A stretch of DNA of 64,000 nt from Sinorhizobium saheli (GTDB lineage: Bacteria > Pseudomonadota > Alphaproteobacteria > Rhizobiales > Rhizobiaceae). The translations under genes and the position numbers were made by a program. The notes under the pieces are model-generated. The model made no database searches. It was not told the origin of the DNA and worked only from the letters and a program-made list of their open reading frames with translations. Location: assembly GCF_001651875.1 (NCBI RefSeq), contig NZ_LNQB01000068.1, positions 62,001 to 126,000 on the forward strand, given 5' to 3'. Of this stretch, positions 24,976 through 34,538 are shown piece after piece. How positions within the stretch are numbered: position 1 is the first letter of the stretch; each line of letters opens with the position of its first letter.

Positions 24976-27045
24976 TTACCGCCCTTCGCGGTACCAGGTG
25001 GCGGAGACGAGGAAGAGCAGGGCGGCGAGACCGAACAGGCCGGAGAAGAGCGACAGCGAGTTGACGCCCTTCAGCACCGTCTCGTCGGTCATGCGCAACG
25101 ACAGGCGCTGGTCGTCGGCGACCCGCACCGCTCCGCGAACCGGCAGGATCGAGGGGAGGTCGACCGGGCCGTCGGCGTCCGCCAGTCGGCGGACGAGGCC
25201 CTTGGTCTTTTCCGCCCAGGGCCTTAATTTTTCTTCGGTCGAGATCGCCGCCTTGAACTCCGGGGCGTCGACGTTGCCGACATGCACGAGCGTCGTCATT
25301 TCGTCGTTCGATACCTCGAAGAGGCCGATCTCGTCGGTCTTCACCTCGGCCTTGTAGAGGCCGGGCTCGCGCTCGGCCAGATTGACGTCCTGCGTCCGGC
25401 CCGAGGGATAGGTGAGAGTCGCCTGGCCCGGGTCCCCCTCGATCGTCTGGCGGGTGATCTCCAGCGTCCGGCCGAGGGCGCGGGCAGTCAGAGCCTCCTC
25501 CTCGAGCGCCGGCTCCTGCATCAGCCAGTGGGCGGTGCGGCGATAGAGCGAGACGTGCGGCCCGCCTCCCTCGAAACCGCGCGCCCAGAGCCAGCCCTGG
25601 TCGGAGAGCAGCATGGCGACGCGCCCCTTGCCGACGCGGTTGAGGACGAGCAGCGGCTTGCCGTCGGCCGCTTCCATCACCGTCTGGCCGAGCGGCCTGT
25701 CGACATCGACGGTGCGGAACCAGCGCCCCCACGCGGGCGGCTCGCTCGACGCGCCTTCGAGGCCGCGGGTGACCGGATGCTTCTTACCCTCCTCCGAAAG
25801 CCGCGGGAAGAAGGCCTTTTCGTTCATGACGCCGGTCGGGGTCGCCGGCAGCACCGCCGAAAGCGGGGTCGCGGCGATCGAATCGTCGCCGGCATGCTCG
25901 GGGCCCGCAGCGATCAGCAGGGCGCCGCCGTTCTGCACATATTGCGCGATGTTGTCGTAGTAGAGGATCGGCAGCACGCCGCGGTGCTGGTAGCGATCGA
26001 AGATGATGAGGTCGAACTCGCTGATCTTGTCGACGAAAAGCTCGCGCGTCGGAAAGGCGATGAGCGAGAGTTCGTTGATCGGGGTGCCGTCCTGTTTCTC
26101 CGGCGGCCGCAGAATGGTGAAGTGGACGAGATCGACGGCGGCGTCCGATTTCAAAAGATTGCGCCAGGCGCGCTCGCCGGCATGCGGCTCGCCGGAGACG
26201 AGAAGCACGCGCAGGTTCTCGCGAATGCCGTCGAGCATGTGGACGGCGCGATTGTTGGCCTCCGTCACTTCGCCGGGAATGGCATTGACGGCGAATTCGA
26301 GGATGTTGTTGCCGCCGCGCGGGACGGTAAAGCTGAACGGCACGTCCGTCCCCGGTTCCGCGTGCTCGGTGGCGATCTCGTTGCCGTTGAGACGGATCGT
26401 CACTTCGGCGCTGCCGCCCGGGGCCGCACCCTCGTCGACGACGCGGAACGTCATTTTCTGCTGTTCGCCGACAATGCCGAAGCGCGGGGCGCTGACGATC
26501 TCGATGCGCCGGTCGAACTCGTCCGGCCGGCCGGTGATCAGCCCATGGATGGGCGCGTCGACGCCGAGCTTCTGGTTCACGTCCGGGACGTCGTGGATCT
26601 GGCCGTCGGTGATGAAGATGGCGCCGCCGACACGCGCAGGCGGCACGTCGGCGAGTGCGGTCGCGAGCGCACCGAAGAGCTTTGTCGAGGGGGCCTCGCT
26701 CTCCTCGCCGTCCGCGGCCTCGACCACCCGGGTCTCGATCTGCGGAAAGCGGGCAAGGCGTTCCTTGAGCTCGGCAAGCGCGGAATCGGTCTGGGCGCGG
26801 CGGTCGCCGTTCTCCTGGCTCTGGCTGCGGTCGACGACGACGGCGACGACGGTCGAGAGCGGCTGCCGCTCCTCCTGGAAGAAGACGGGATTGGCGAGCG
26901 CCAGGCAGAAGGCGGCAAGCGCCGCCGCCCGGATCCAGGCGCCGCGCACGCGCCGCCAGATGCCGAGCGCCGCCAGTGCAGCCGCGACAAGCGCCAGCGC
27001 CGCAAGATAGGGCCAGGCGAGGATCGGCGAAAAGACGATGGTCAT
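24976..27045 (-). CDS. Membrane protein with vWA-like and glutamine-amidotransferase-like domains
   Basis: A 689-residue protein. The N-terminus has two transmembrane segments (residues 9-28 and 35-52). A von Willebrand A-like domain follows, with a MIDAS-type DRSQSQ (Asp-x-Ser-x-Ser, about residues 71-76) and FITDGQ (about 149-154). The middle region (about 255-450) resembles the class I glutamine amidotransferase-like domain of DUF4159-associated proteins, without an evident catalytic Cys. A last transmembrane segment is at 665-683. It is the fourth gene of the MoxR-DUF58-DUF4159 cassette and begins 10 bp after the preceding stop. Function unknown; this set resembles Bat operons. Confidence 0.82.
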   Translation of the reverse strand: MTIVFSPILAWPYLAALALVAAALAALGIWRRVRGAWIRAAALAAFCLALANPVFFQEERQPLSTVVAVVVDRSQSQENGDRRAQTDSALAELKERLARFPQIETRVVEAADGEESEAPSTKLFGALATALADVPPARVGGAIFITDGQIHDVPDVNQKLGVDAPIHGLITGRPDEFDRRIEIVSAPRFGIVGEQQKMTFRVVDEGAAPGGSAEVTIRLNGNEIATEHAEPGTDVPFSFTVPRGGNNILEFAVNAIPGEVTEANNRAVHMLDGIRENLRVLLVSGEPHAGERAWRNLLKSDAAVDLVHFTILRPPEKQDGTPINELSLIAFPTRELFVDKISEFDLIIFDRYQHRGVLPILYYDNIAQYVQNGGALLIAAGPEHAGDDSIAATPLSAVLPATPTGVMNEKAFFPRLSEEGKKHPVTRGLEGASSEPPAWGRWFRTVDVDRPLGQTVMEAADGKPLLVLNRVGKGRVAMLLSDQGWLWARGFEGGGPHVSLYRRTAHWLMQEPALEEEALTARALGRTLEITRQTIEGDPGQATLTYPSGRTQDVNLAEREPGLYKAEVKTDEIGLFEVSNDEMTTLVHVGNVDAPEFKAAISTEEKLRPWAEKTKGLVRRLADADGPVDLPSILPVRGAVRVADDQRLSLRMTDETVLKGVNSLSLFSGLFGLAALLFLVSATWYREGR

Positions 27046-27055
27046 CGCTCTGTCC

Positions 27056-29875
27056 TCACTGTCCGAGCCGCTCGAGCAGGGCGGGCACGTGCACCTGGTC
27101 GGCCTTGTAGTTGCCGGTCAGCATGTACATCATGATGTTGACGCCGGAACGGTAGGCGTATTCGCGCTGCATCTCGTCCGGCGGCACGGTCGGCAGCAGG
27201 GCGGCGCCGTTCGCATCCACCGCCCAGGCGCCGGCGAAGTCGTTGCCGGTGATCATGATCGGCGTCACGCCGTCGCCTGAGCGCGCCGGCCGGTTGCTCG
27301 GCTCCTCGCGGTTGTCGAACGTCGCCTCGATCCAGAGCGGGCTGCCGGCATAGCGGCCGGGAAAGTTCGTCAGCAGGTAGAAGGCCTTGGTCAGCACATG
27401 ATCGGCCGGAACCGGTTCCAGCGGCGGTATGTCGAGATTGGCGAGGATCGCCTGCAGGCGCTCGGCATTCGGGCTGGTTCCGCCCGAGGAGGCGCCGAGC
27501 GAGGAGAACTGGTCGCGCGTGTCGAAAAGCACGGTGCCGCCGGCGCGCATATAGGCATCGATGCGGCTGACTGCCTGCGGGTTCGGCATCGGGGCGCTTG
27601 CCGAGATCGGCCAGTAGATGATCGGGTAGAAGCTGAGCTCGTCCTTCGCGATGTCGAGGCCGACCGGCGCGCCCGGCTCGAGCGTGGTGCGATAGGTCAG
27701 GAAATCAGTGAGGCCCTTGAGGCCGTTTTCGGAGAGACGATCCACGTCCTCCTCGCCGGTGACGACATAGGCGAGGTGAGTCGTGTCGAGCCGCTCCAGG
27801 ATGCGCGCGTCGTCCGGCCGCGTGTCGTCCGCAAGGGCTGGCGGTGACGGCAGGAGGGCCGCGCCGGCGAGCACGAGGAGCAGCAATGTCGCCGCGGTGG
27901 CGCTCGCCCTTTTGACGCGCGAGAAGACGCCGCTCATGAAGAGGACGATGACGGCGTCGGCGAGCAGCAACAGGAGCGCAAGCGTCATCAGCGCAGGCTT
28001 CAGCGACCAGCTTTCCGCACCGGCCAGCCGTTCGGCGACGTGCGGGCCGGCCGCCACCATGTCCATCCGCTTCAGTTCCGCATTGCGCGGCAGCACGTTG
28101 AGCGCGGTGAAGCCGTCCTCGGAGCCGTAGAGGCCCGGCGGGTTGTCCGGCGTCGCGAGCGGCTCCTTGCCCGGTGCGACGTTGAGCGGACGGGCGTTGC
28201 CGGTCTCGGCGACGAGCAGGCCATGGGCGTTCAGCAATCGGTAGGGCGGCAGCGTCTGCGCCTTGACGGCCTTGCCTTCGCTGGCGATGCCGCCGCTGCG
28301 CGAAAGCTGGACGCTGCGGCGAAGCATTTCGACGAAATGCCCGGAGATCGGCAGGTTCGACCAGGTGGCCTCGGCGCTCACATGGAAAAGGATGATACGG
28401 CCGGCGCCGCGTGTCGCCGTCGTCACCAGCGGCGTGCCGTCGGCGAGGTTTGCCCAGGTGCGCTCGGCAAGGTCGGCGGTCGGCTCGGCGAGCACCTGCC
28501 GCTTGACGAGAATGTCGGTCGGCCGGGGCATGCCGGCGAAGGGGCTGTTCGCCGGGTAGTCGGCAAGCGGCTGCGGCTCGGACCAGGACAGCGCGCCGCC
28601 GAGCGCGCGCTCGCCCTGCCGAAGCGTGACCGGGACCAGCGGATCGTCGGCGGGCGCGGCGGCCAGTCGCGGACCGGCGAAGCGGATCAGCGTGCCGCCA
28701 TTGTCGATCCATTTCGCGAGCACCGGATAGGTTTCCTCCGGCAGGCGGCCGATGTCCGCCATGATCAGGACCGAGGGCCGCTGTTCCAGGAGTTCCGGAA
28801 TGGCGACGGCGAGGTCGGTCTCGCGCGGCTCGACGAGATCGGCGTAGGGGACGAGGGCCCGGTTGATGTAGTAGAGCGGCGACAGCAGCGGCTGGGAGAG
28901 GTCGCGGGCCTCGCCGCTCAGGAGGGCGACGCGGCGGCGGCGGAAGCCGTCGTCCAGGAGGTGGGTGGCACCCGCCGTCGAGAGGCCATCGATGCCGATG
29001 CGGGCGAAGTCGTTGCGCAACTCGAAAGGCGCCTCGATGGTGCCCTTGGCGGTCGCCGCGCCGGGCGTGAAATCGATCGCGCCGTTGGCGATCGCGCGGC
29101 CGCGGGTGTCGTAGGCGACGACCGACAGCGTGCGCCGGTCGTCGGTCTTCAGCCGTGTGGCCGTCACCGACATGCCGCTCGATTCGTTGCTCGTATCGGT
29201 CAGCGCCACCGCCTCGCTTCCGTCCGCCTCGATCACCCGGAGACCGCCCGCCCGGATCGCTGCGAGGGCCGCCATCGTCTTGCCGTCCGGGGCCTCGATG
29301 CTGTCGGTGATGAAGGCGATGGTGCCGGGCGGAGCGTCCTTGAAGGCCGCCTGCAGGGCGGCGATCGCGGACCGACGGTCGGCGGGCAGCGGTTCTGGGC
29401 CGGCTGCGGCGAGGCGATTGCGCGCCGTTCCGGCCGATCCCGGCGTCGCATCGTGCTGGCGCTCGCCGGTGAAGACGATCGACACGGCGAGGTCCTTCGC
29501 CTCGGCATCGTCGATGAGCGCCGAGGCGGCCTCGACCCGCCGCTCCCAATCGGGCGCGGTCGCCCAGCTGTTGTCGATCATGAGCGCGAGCGGCCCGGAT
29601 GTCGCAAGCGTGTTGCTGCGCGGGTTGAACACCGGGTCGGCGATCGCAAGAATGACGGCTGTCGCCATCAGCATCCTGAGGAGCGTCAGCCACCAGGGGC
29701 TCTTCGAAGGCGTCTCCTCGCGCTTCATCACCGAGGCGAGGATGCGCAGCGGCGGAAAGACTTCCGCCGCCGGCCGCGGCGGCGTCATGCGCAGCAGCCA
29801 CCAGATCACCGGCAGCGCGATGAGGGCCGCCAGTATGGCCGGGTTGGCGAAGGCGAAGGAAAGCCCGCCGATCAT
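27056..29875 (-). CDS. DUF4159 domain protein with BatA-type N-terminus
   Basis: A 939-residue inner-membrane protein. The N-terminus has the BatA motif FANPAILAALIALPVIWWLL, with a second transmembrane segment (LLRMLMATAVILAIADPVF, about residues 65-83). A vWA-like region follows (LMIDNSWATAPDWERR). Two more transmembrane segments are near residues 635-655 and 665-685. The C-terminal 240 residues are the DUF4159 domain, with a glutamine amidotransferase-like fold (ARILERLDTTHLAYVVTGEE to the C-terminus). It overlaps the DUF58 gene by 4 nt (ATGA). The long central section has no recognisable catalytic residues. Family assignment is firm; role unknown. Confidence 0.87.
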   Translation of the reverse strand: MIGGLSFAFANPAILAALIALPVIWWLLRMTPPRPAAEVFPPLRILASVMKREETPSKSPWWLTLLRMLMATAVILAIADPVFNPRSNTLATSGPLALMIDNSWATAPDWERRVEAASALIDDAEAKDLAVSIVFTGERQHDATPGSAGTARNRLAAAGPEPLPADRRSAIAALQAAFKDAPPGTIAFITDSIEAPDGKTMAALAAIRAGGLRVIEADGSEAVALTDTSNESSGMSVTATRLKTDDRRTLSVVAYDTRGRAIANGAIDFTPGAATAKGTIEAPFELRNDFARIGIDGLSTAGATHLLDDGFRRRRVALLSGEARDLSQPLLSPLYYINRALVPYADLVEPRETDLAVAIPELLEQRPSVLIMADIGRLPEETYPVLAKWIDNGGTLIRFAGPRLAAAPADDPLVPVTLRQGERALGGALSWSEPQPLADYPANSPFAGMPRPTDILVKRQVLAEPTADLAERTWANLADGTPLVTTATRGAGRIILFHVSAEATWSNLPISGHFVEMLRRSVQLSRSGGIASEGKAVKAQTLPPYRLLNAHGLLVAETGNARPLNVAPGKEPLATPDNPPGLYGSEDGFTALNVLPRNAELKRMDMVAAGPHVAERLAGAESWSLKPALMTLALLLLLADAVIVLFMSGVFSRVKRASATAATLLLLVLAGAALLPSPPALADDTRPDDARILERLDTTHLAYVVTGEEDVDRLSENGLKGLTDFLTYRTTLEPGAPVGLDIAKDELSFYPIIYWPISASAPMPNPQAVSRIDAYMRAGGTVLFDTRDQFSSLGASSGGTSPNAERLQAILANLDIPPLEPVPADHVLTKAFYLLTNFPGRYAGSPLWIEATFDNREEPSNRPARSGDGVTPIMITGNDFAGAWAVDANGAALLPTVPPDEMQREYAYRSGVNIMMYMLTGNYKADQVHVPALLERLGQ

Positions 29876-30792
29876 CGCAGGCCCCCATGCGTCGCCCGGG
29901 TAGGCATTCCGGAGAGATACATATGCACCGCGACCAGCGCCTCCGAGGCCGGCCGATCGGTGCGGTGCGGAATGAAGGTCCAGCCGAGATGGCGAAGGCT
30001 CTCGCCGAGGCTGTCACGGCGGGCGCGATAGGCGCGCTGGTAGTCCTCGCGCAGGATTTCGGCGCGGCCGGCGGTCAGCTTCTCGCCGGTCTCCGGATCG
30101 GTGAATTCGGTTCGGCCGGCATAGGGGAAGACCTCCTCGGCCGGGTCGGCGATCTCGACGACGTGGCCGTGCAGTCCCCGCCGTGCAAGCGGTCCGAGCC
30201 GTTCCATCACCTCGTCCGCCGGATCGAGGAAATCGCCGATCAGCACCAGATCGCTGGCGCCGCGGATCATGCCGGTCTCGGGCAGGCCCTCGGCAAGCGG
30301 GCTCAGCATGATGGCCGTTGCCAGCCGTTCGGCGGCGTTGCGGGCCGAGACCGGCTCCATGACTCCCGGGCAGCCGATGCGTTCGCCGGAGCGGGCAAGA
30401 ATTTCGGCGAGCGCCAGCATGAGCACGAGGGCGCGGCTTTCCTTCGAAACGGCGCCGAGCGTCGACTTGTACATCATCGAGGGCGAAAGATCGGCCCAGA
30501 GCCAGATCGTGTGCGCGGCCTCCCATTCACGGTCGCGGACGTAGGTGTGGTCGTCCTTGGCGGAGCGGCGCCAGTCGATGCGCGACAGGCTTTCGCCTTC
30601 GCTGTAGGGCCGGAATTGCCAGAAGTTTTCCCCGATGCCGCGCTTGCGCCGGCCATGCCAGCCCGAGATCACCGTATTGGCGATCCGCCGCGCCTCGACG
30701 AGGCAGTCGGGCACGAGCATCGCGCGCTGCTGCGCGCGCGACAGGACCTCGCCAGAGGGAGTCCGCGCAACAATGTGCCCGATCGAGGCCAT
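29872..30792 (-). CDS. DUF58 domain protein
   Basis: A 306-residue cytoplasmic protein with the DUF58 core: GIGENFWQFRPYSEGESLSRIDWRRSAK (about residues 71-98), followed by a vWA-like domain containing LWADLSPSMM with the MIDAS-like Asp-x-Ser-x-Ser (DLSPS). DUF58 proteins are regularly encoded next to MoxR ATPases and vWA membrane proteins. It lies 3 bp downstream of the MoxR gene and overlaps the DUF4159 gene, so the cassette is one tightly packed operon. A chaperone or assembly role is inferred from MoxR systems. Confidence 0.88.
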   Translation of the reverse strand: MASIGHIVARTPSGEVLSRAQQRAMLVPDCLVEARRIANTVISGWHGRRKRGIGENFWQFRPYSEGESLSRIDWRRSAKDDHTYVRDREWEAAHTIWLWADLSPSMMYKSTLGAVSKESRALVLMLALAEILARSGERIGCPGVMEPVSARNAAERLATAIMLSPLAEGLPETGMIRGASDLVLIGDFLDPADEVMERLGPLARRGLHGHVVEIADPAEEVFPYAGRTEFTDPETGEKLTAGRAEILREDYQRAYRARRDSLGESLRHLGWTFIPHRTDRPASEALVAVHMYLSGMPTRATHGGLR

Positions 30793-30795
30793 ACG

Positions 30796-31809
30796 CTATC
30801 CCTTGGCTCGCTTCACCAGGTCGGCGATGACGTCGCGCACGGTCATCCCCTCGGCGCGGGCGGCAAAGGTCAGCGCCATGCGGTGCTGGAGAACGGGTTC
30901 GGCAAGCGCAAGGATGTCGTCGATGGAAGGGGCAAGCCGCCCGTCATATAGCGCGCGGGCCCGGGCGCAGAGCATCAGGGCCTGTCCGGCGCGCGGTCCC
31001 GGACCCCAGGCGACGTTCTTGTCGGTGGCGGCATTGCCGTTGCCGGGACGGGCGGAACGCACGAGCACCAGGATGGCATCGACCACCTTTTCGCCGACCG
31101 GCATCTGGCGGATCAGGCTCTGGACCTGCTGCAGGCGCTCGGCATTGATCACCGGCCGCGCCTCTGCCTCGGCGAGGCCTGTCGTCTCCAGGAGGATCTG
31201 GCGCTCGGCGGCGAGTTCGGGATAACCGACATCGACCTGCATCAGGAAGCGGTCGAGCTGGGCCTCGGGCAAGGGATAGGTGCCTTCCTGCTCCAGCGGA
31301 TTCTGCGTCGCAAGCACATGGAAGGGCTGCGGCAGGTCCTTGCGCGCGCCGGCAACGGTGATGTGGTATTCCTGCATGGCCTGCAACAGGGCCGACTGGG
31401 TGCGCGGCGAGGCCCGGTTGATCTCGTCGGCCATCAGGAGCTGGGTGAAGATCGGGCCGGGAATGAAGCGGAAGGAGCGATGGCCGGCGGTGTCCTGGTC
31501 CATCACCTCGGAGCCCAGGATATCGGAGGGCATCAGGTCGGGTGTGAACTGGATGCGGCTGTTGTCGAGCCCGAGAACGGTGCCGAGCGTCGCGACGAGC
31601 TTGGTCTTGGCAAGGCCGGGCACGCCGACAAGCAGCGCATGGCCGCCGGAAAGCACGGCCAGCAGCGTCTGCTCGATGACGCTCTCCTGACCGAAGATGA
31701 CCTTGCCGATCTCCGCGCGGATGAGCGCGATTTCACCGAGGGCAGCTTCCGCAGCGGCAACGATCGCCTTTTCATCGGCCAGTTCGGTTGCGCTTTTCAT
31801 CACACTCAT
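30796..31809 (-). CDS. MoxR-family AAA+ ATPase
   Basis: A 337-residue AAA+ ATPase. Walker A is GVPGLAKTKL (about residues 59-68) and Walker B is LLMADEINRA (about 127-136), followed by sensor and arginine regions in SALLQAMQEYHITVAG and FHVLATQNPLEQEGTYPLPEAQLDRFLM, all typical of MoxR. The ATG at 31809 is preferred over a GTG one codon upstream. It is the first gene of the operon with DUF58, DUF4159 and vWA-like genes. MoxR ATPases are thought to act as chaperones in maturing or activating metal- or vWA-containing complexes; the client here is unknown. Confidence 0.93.
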   Translation of the reverse strand: MSVMKSATELADEKAIVAAAEAALGEIALIRAEIGKVIFGQESVIEQTLLAVLSGGHALLVGVPGLAKTKLVATLGTVLGLDNSRIQFTPDLMPSDILGSEVMDQDTAGHRSFRFIPGPIFTQLLMADEINRASPRTQSALLQAMQEYHITVAGARKDLPQPFHVLATQNPLEQEGTYPLPEAQLDRFLMQVDVGYPELAAERQILLETTGLAEAEARPVINAERLQQVQSLIRQMPVGEKVVDAILVLVRSARPGNGNAATDKNVAWGPGPRAGQALMLCARARALYDGRLAPSIDDILALAEPVLQHRMALTFAARAEGMTVRDVIADLVKRAKG

Positions 31810-32009
31810 CACAGCTCTCCCCCGGCCGCGCGCCGCCCGGACGAATCGTCATCGCCCGCTGGCCAATTCCTATTTTTCAATTTAGACCCTGGCGAACGGC
31901 TGACAAGCCGGCGCCAACGCACTATCTCGTGAGTTCCAAGAGGCATACGGCACAGTTCGTAGACGTCGGATGCCCAACACGCAAGATCGGGGCCAAACGG
32001 GACAGAACA

Positions 32010-32633
32010 ATGGCAGAGGCCAAGATTCGGCAAACGGGCGATGCGGCGGGCCTCGCCGCGCTGATCACGCGCGCTGCCGGCCAGACGGGCGGCGAGGCGA
32101 GGGGACTGCCGCCGGTCGAGCGCTGGAATCCGCCTTTCTGCGGCGACATCGACATGGAAATCCGTGCCGACGGCACCTGGTTCTATATGGGCACGCCGAT
32201 CGGCCGCCAGCCGCTCGTCAGGCTGTTCTCGACCGTGCTGCGCAAGGACGACGACGGCGGTACCTATCTCGTGACGCCGGTGGAAAAAGTCGGCATCCGC
32301 GTGGCCGATGCTCACTTCATCGCCGTCGAAATGAGCGTGACGGCAAGGGACGACGCCCATGTGCTGACCTTCCGCACCAATGTCGGCGATGTGGTCGAGG
32401 CCGGCCCGGAGCACCCGTTGCGCTTCGTCATCCACGGCGACAATCGCGAGCTGAAGCCCTATCTGCATGTGCGCGGCCGGCTGGAGGCGCTCGTTTCGCG
32501 GCCCGTCATGTACGACCTCGTCGACCTCGGCGAGACGGTCGACTTCGACGGCATCGAGATGTTCTGCGTCAAATCGGCCGGGGCGGTTTTCCCGATCATG
32601 CCGGCGGCCGAGCTGGAAGCACTGTCGCGATGA
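32010..32633 (+). CDS. DUF1285 domain protein
   Basis: A 207-residue protein starting MAEAKIRQTGDAAGLAALI. It has the DUF1285 core: RWNPPFCGDIDMEIRADGTW, FYMGTPIGRQPLVRLFSTVLR and YLVTPVEKVGIRV. Structures in the family show a two-domain beta-rich fold; the function is unknown. It opens a three-gene operon: its stop overlaps the CoA-pyrophosphatase-like Nudix gene by 4 nt (ATGA), which in turn overlaps cca. The region upstream is divergent from the MoxR operon. Confidence 0.9.
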   Translation: MAEAKIRQTGDAAGLAALITRAAGQTGGEARGLPPVERWNPPFCGDIDMEIRADGTWFYMGTPIGRQPLVRLFSTVLRKDDDGGTYLVTPVEKVGIRVADAHFIAVEMSVTARDDAHVLTFRTNVGDVVEAGPEHPLRFVIHGDNRELKPYLHVRGRLEALVSRPVMYDLVDLGETVDFDGIEMFCVKSAGAVFPIMPAAELEALSR

Positions 32634-33262
32634 GCCGTCATCCGTTCTCCGCCGATGAATTCCGCCGCCGCGCCTATGCGCAATCGGGCGGCCCGGTCGA
32701 AACCGCCTGGCGCGACCATGGCGACTTCCTGCTCAATCCGGGCATCGTGCCCTATCTCGAATCCCTGCATCTGAAGGATGCCGCCGTGCTCGTGCCCGTC
32801 GTCGACAGCGGCGAGGATGCGAGCGTGATCTTCACCCAGCGCACCTCGCACCTGCGCAAGCATTCCGGCCAGGTCGCCTTTCCGGGCGGAGCCGTCGATC
32901 CCGAGGACCGGTCCATCGAGGTTGCCGCACTGCGCGAGGCGCAGGAGGAGATCGGGCTCGATCCGCGCTTCGTCGAGACCATTGGCCGACTGCCGCACTA
33001 CATGGCAATGTCCGGTTTCCGCATCACGCCGGTGCTTGCGGTGGTCCAGCCGGGCTTCGAGCTCATACCTAATCCGGAGGAAGTGGAAAGCGTGTTCGAG
33101 GTGCCGCTGTCGTTCCTGATGAACCCCGACAATCACGGCCGTGGCAGCCGCCACTGGCAGGGCGAGGAGCGGCAGTTCTACAGCATGCCCTATGGCGACC
33201 GGAACATCTGGGGAATCACCGCGGGAATCGTCCGCATGCTCTACGAGAGGCTCTACGCATGA
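32630..33262 (+). CDS. Nudix hydrolase, CoA pyrophosphatase (NudL) type
   Basis: A 210-residue Nudix enzyme with the UPF0035/CoA motif (QRTSHLRKHSGQVAFPGG, about residues 71-88) immediately followed by the Nudix box GGAVDPEDRSIEVAALREAQ with EEIGL. The UPF0035 motif marks CoA pyrophosphatases such as NudL and PCD1. The start ATG at 32630 overlaps the DUF1285 stop by 4 nt, and the gene ends overlapping cca (ATGA at 33259-33262), so all three are translationally coupled. Confidence 0.92.
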   Translation: MSRHPFSADEFRRRAYAQSGGPVETAWRDHGDFLLNPGIVPYLESLHLKDAAVLVPVVDSGEDASVIFTQRTSHLRKHSGQVAFPGGAVDPEDRSIEVAALREAQEEIGLDPRFVETIGRLPHYMAMSGFRITPVLAVVQPGFELIPNPEEVESVFEVPLSFLMNPDNHGRGSRHWQGEERQFYSMPYGDRNIWGITAGIVRMLYERLYA

Positions 33263-34518
33263 CCTCGATTGCCGCCGAGCCCTGGTTTCAGGCGCCTTCG
33301 CTGCAGCGCATCTTCGGCCTCTTGAACGTCGACGGCGGCGAGGTCCGCATCGTCGGCGGGGCGATCCGCAACAGCCTGATGGGCCTGCCGGTTGCCGATG
33401 TCGACCTGGCGACCACCTGGCGACCCGAGGACGTGGCCGAGAAGGCGAAGGCGGCCGGCATCAAGGCGGTGCCGACGGGCATCGACCATGGCACCGTCAC
33501 GCTCGTCGTCGATGGCGAGCCCCACGAGATCACGACGCTGCGCCGCGACGTCGCCACCGACGGGCGTCGGGCCGAAGTGGCTTTCGGGACCGATTGGAAA
33601 GCGGATGCGGAACGGCGCGATTTCACGATCAACGCCCTTTATGCGAACAGCGAGGGAGAGGTCCTCGACTATGTCGGCGGGCTTGCGGACATCGAAAGCC
33701 GCACCTTGCGCTTCATCGGCAACGCCGCCGAACGGGTCGCGGAAGATTATCTCAGAATCCTGCGCTTCTTCCGTTTCTTCGCCCATTACGGCAGCGGCCG
33801 GCCGGATGCCGAGGGTCTGAAAGCCTGCGCGCAGGCGCGCGCGAAACTCGCGACCCTTTCCGCCGAGCGGGTCTGGAGCGAGACGAAGAAGCTGCTTGCC
33901 GCCGAGGATCCGGGCCGCGCGCTTCTCTGGATGCGCCAGGCGGGCGTGCTCGGCGAGGTCCTGCCGGAAAGCGAGAAATGGGGTATCGACGCGATCCCGG
34001 CCCTGATTGCGGCGGGGAAGAGCTTCTCCTGGCGGCCCGATCCGCTGTTGCGGTTGGCGGCGATCGTTCCCCCGGACGCCGAGCGGCTCGAAGCGATGGC
34101 GAAGCGGTTGCGGCTGTCGAAGGCGGAAGCCGCCTATCTGGACCGTTTCGCCAAGGCTCCGGCGATTGCCGCCAAGCTGGCGGACGCGGCCCTCGACCGC
34201 CAACTCTATCGTCATGGCAGCGAAGGGATTGTCGCGCGGCTAAAACTCTCGCTCGCCTCGGCTCGCCGCAAAGCCGAAACCGACCCGGCATTCCTTGCCG
34301 AAAGCGCGTCGTATCAGCGGTTGCTCGCGCGGGCGGAGAAGTGGCAGCGGCCGGCATTTCCGTTGAGCGGCGCGGACGTCCTGAAGGCTGGGGTTCCCGC
34401 CGGCCCGAGGGTCGGGGAGACGCTGGCGGAACTCGAAAATCTCTGGATCGAAAGGAATTTCGCCATCGACCGGGCGACGCTCCTCGCCCGGCTCGAATCC
34501 CTGGTGCGGCCGGCCTGA
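33259..34518 (+). CDS. cca: CCA tRNA nucleotidyltransferase
   Basis: A 419-residue class II nucleotidyltransferase that adds or repairs the 3'-CCA of tRNA (the poly(A) polymerase family cannot be fully excluded). The head domain has VRIVGGAIRNSLMGLPVADV with the DVDLA metal Asp pair, then the RRDFTINALYAN flexible-loop motif and ERVAEDYLRILRFFRF. Length and the single catalytic head fit alphaproteobacterial CCA enzymes without the E. coli HD domain. It is the last gene of the DUF1285-Nudix-cca operon. Confidence 0.92.
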   Translation: MTSIAAEPWFQAPSLQRIFGLLNVDGGEVRIVGGAIRNSLMGLPVADVDLATTWRPEDVAEKAKAAGIKAVPTGIDHGTVTLVVDGEPHEITTLRRDVATDGRRAEVAFGTDWKADAERRDFTINALYANSEGEVLDYVGGLADIESRTLRFIGNAAERVAEDYLRILRFFRFFAHYGSGRPDAEGLKACAQARAKLATLSAERVWSETKKLLAAEDPGRALLWMRQAGVLGEVLPESEKWGIDAIPALIAAGKSFSWRPDPLLRLAAIVPPDAERLEAMAKRLRLSKAEAAYLDRFAKAPAIAAKLADAALDRQLYRHGSEGIVARLKLSLASARRKAETDPAFLAESASYQRLLARAEKWQRPAFPLSGADVLKAGVPAGPRVGETLAELENLWIERNFAIDRATLLARLESLVRPA

Positions 34519-34538
34519 GCCGGCACTCGTCCGCGCGG

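Noticed and set aside
25282-27135. 617-codon plus-strand ORF opposite the vWA-like membrane gene
   Set aside because: It is a GC-rich shadow frame with Arg/Asp/Val-rich composition and no domain; the minus-strand gene has clear motifs and operon context.
31930-31960. GGAAC on the minus strand upstream of the MoxR operon as an RpoE2 promoter
   Set aside because: The nearest GTT is only 14 bp away, outside the spacing of the other GGAAC elements, and the element lies more than 100 bp from the start.
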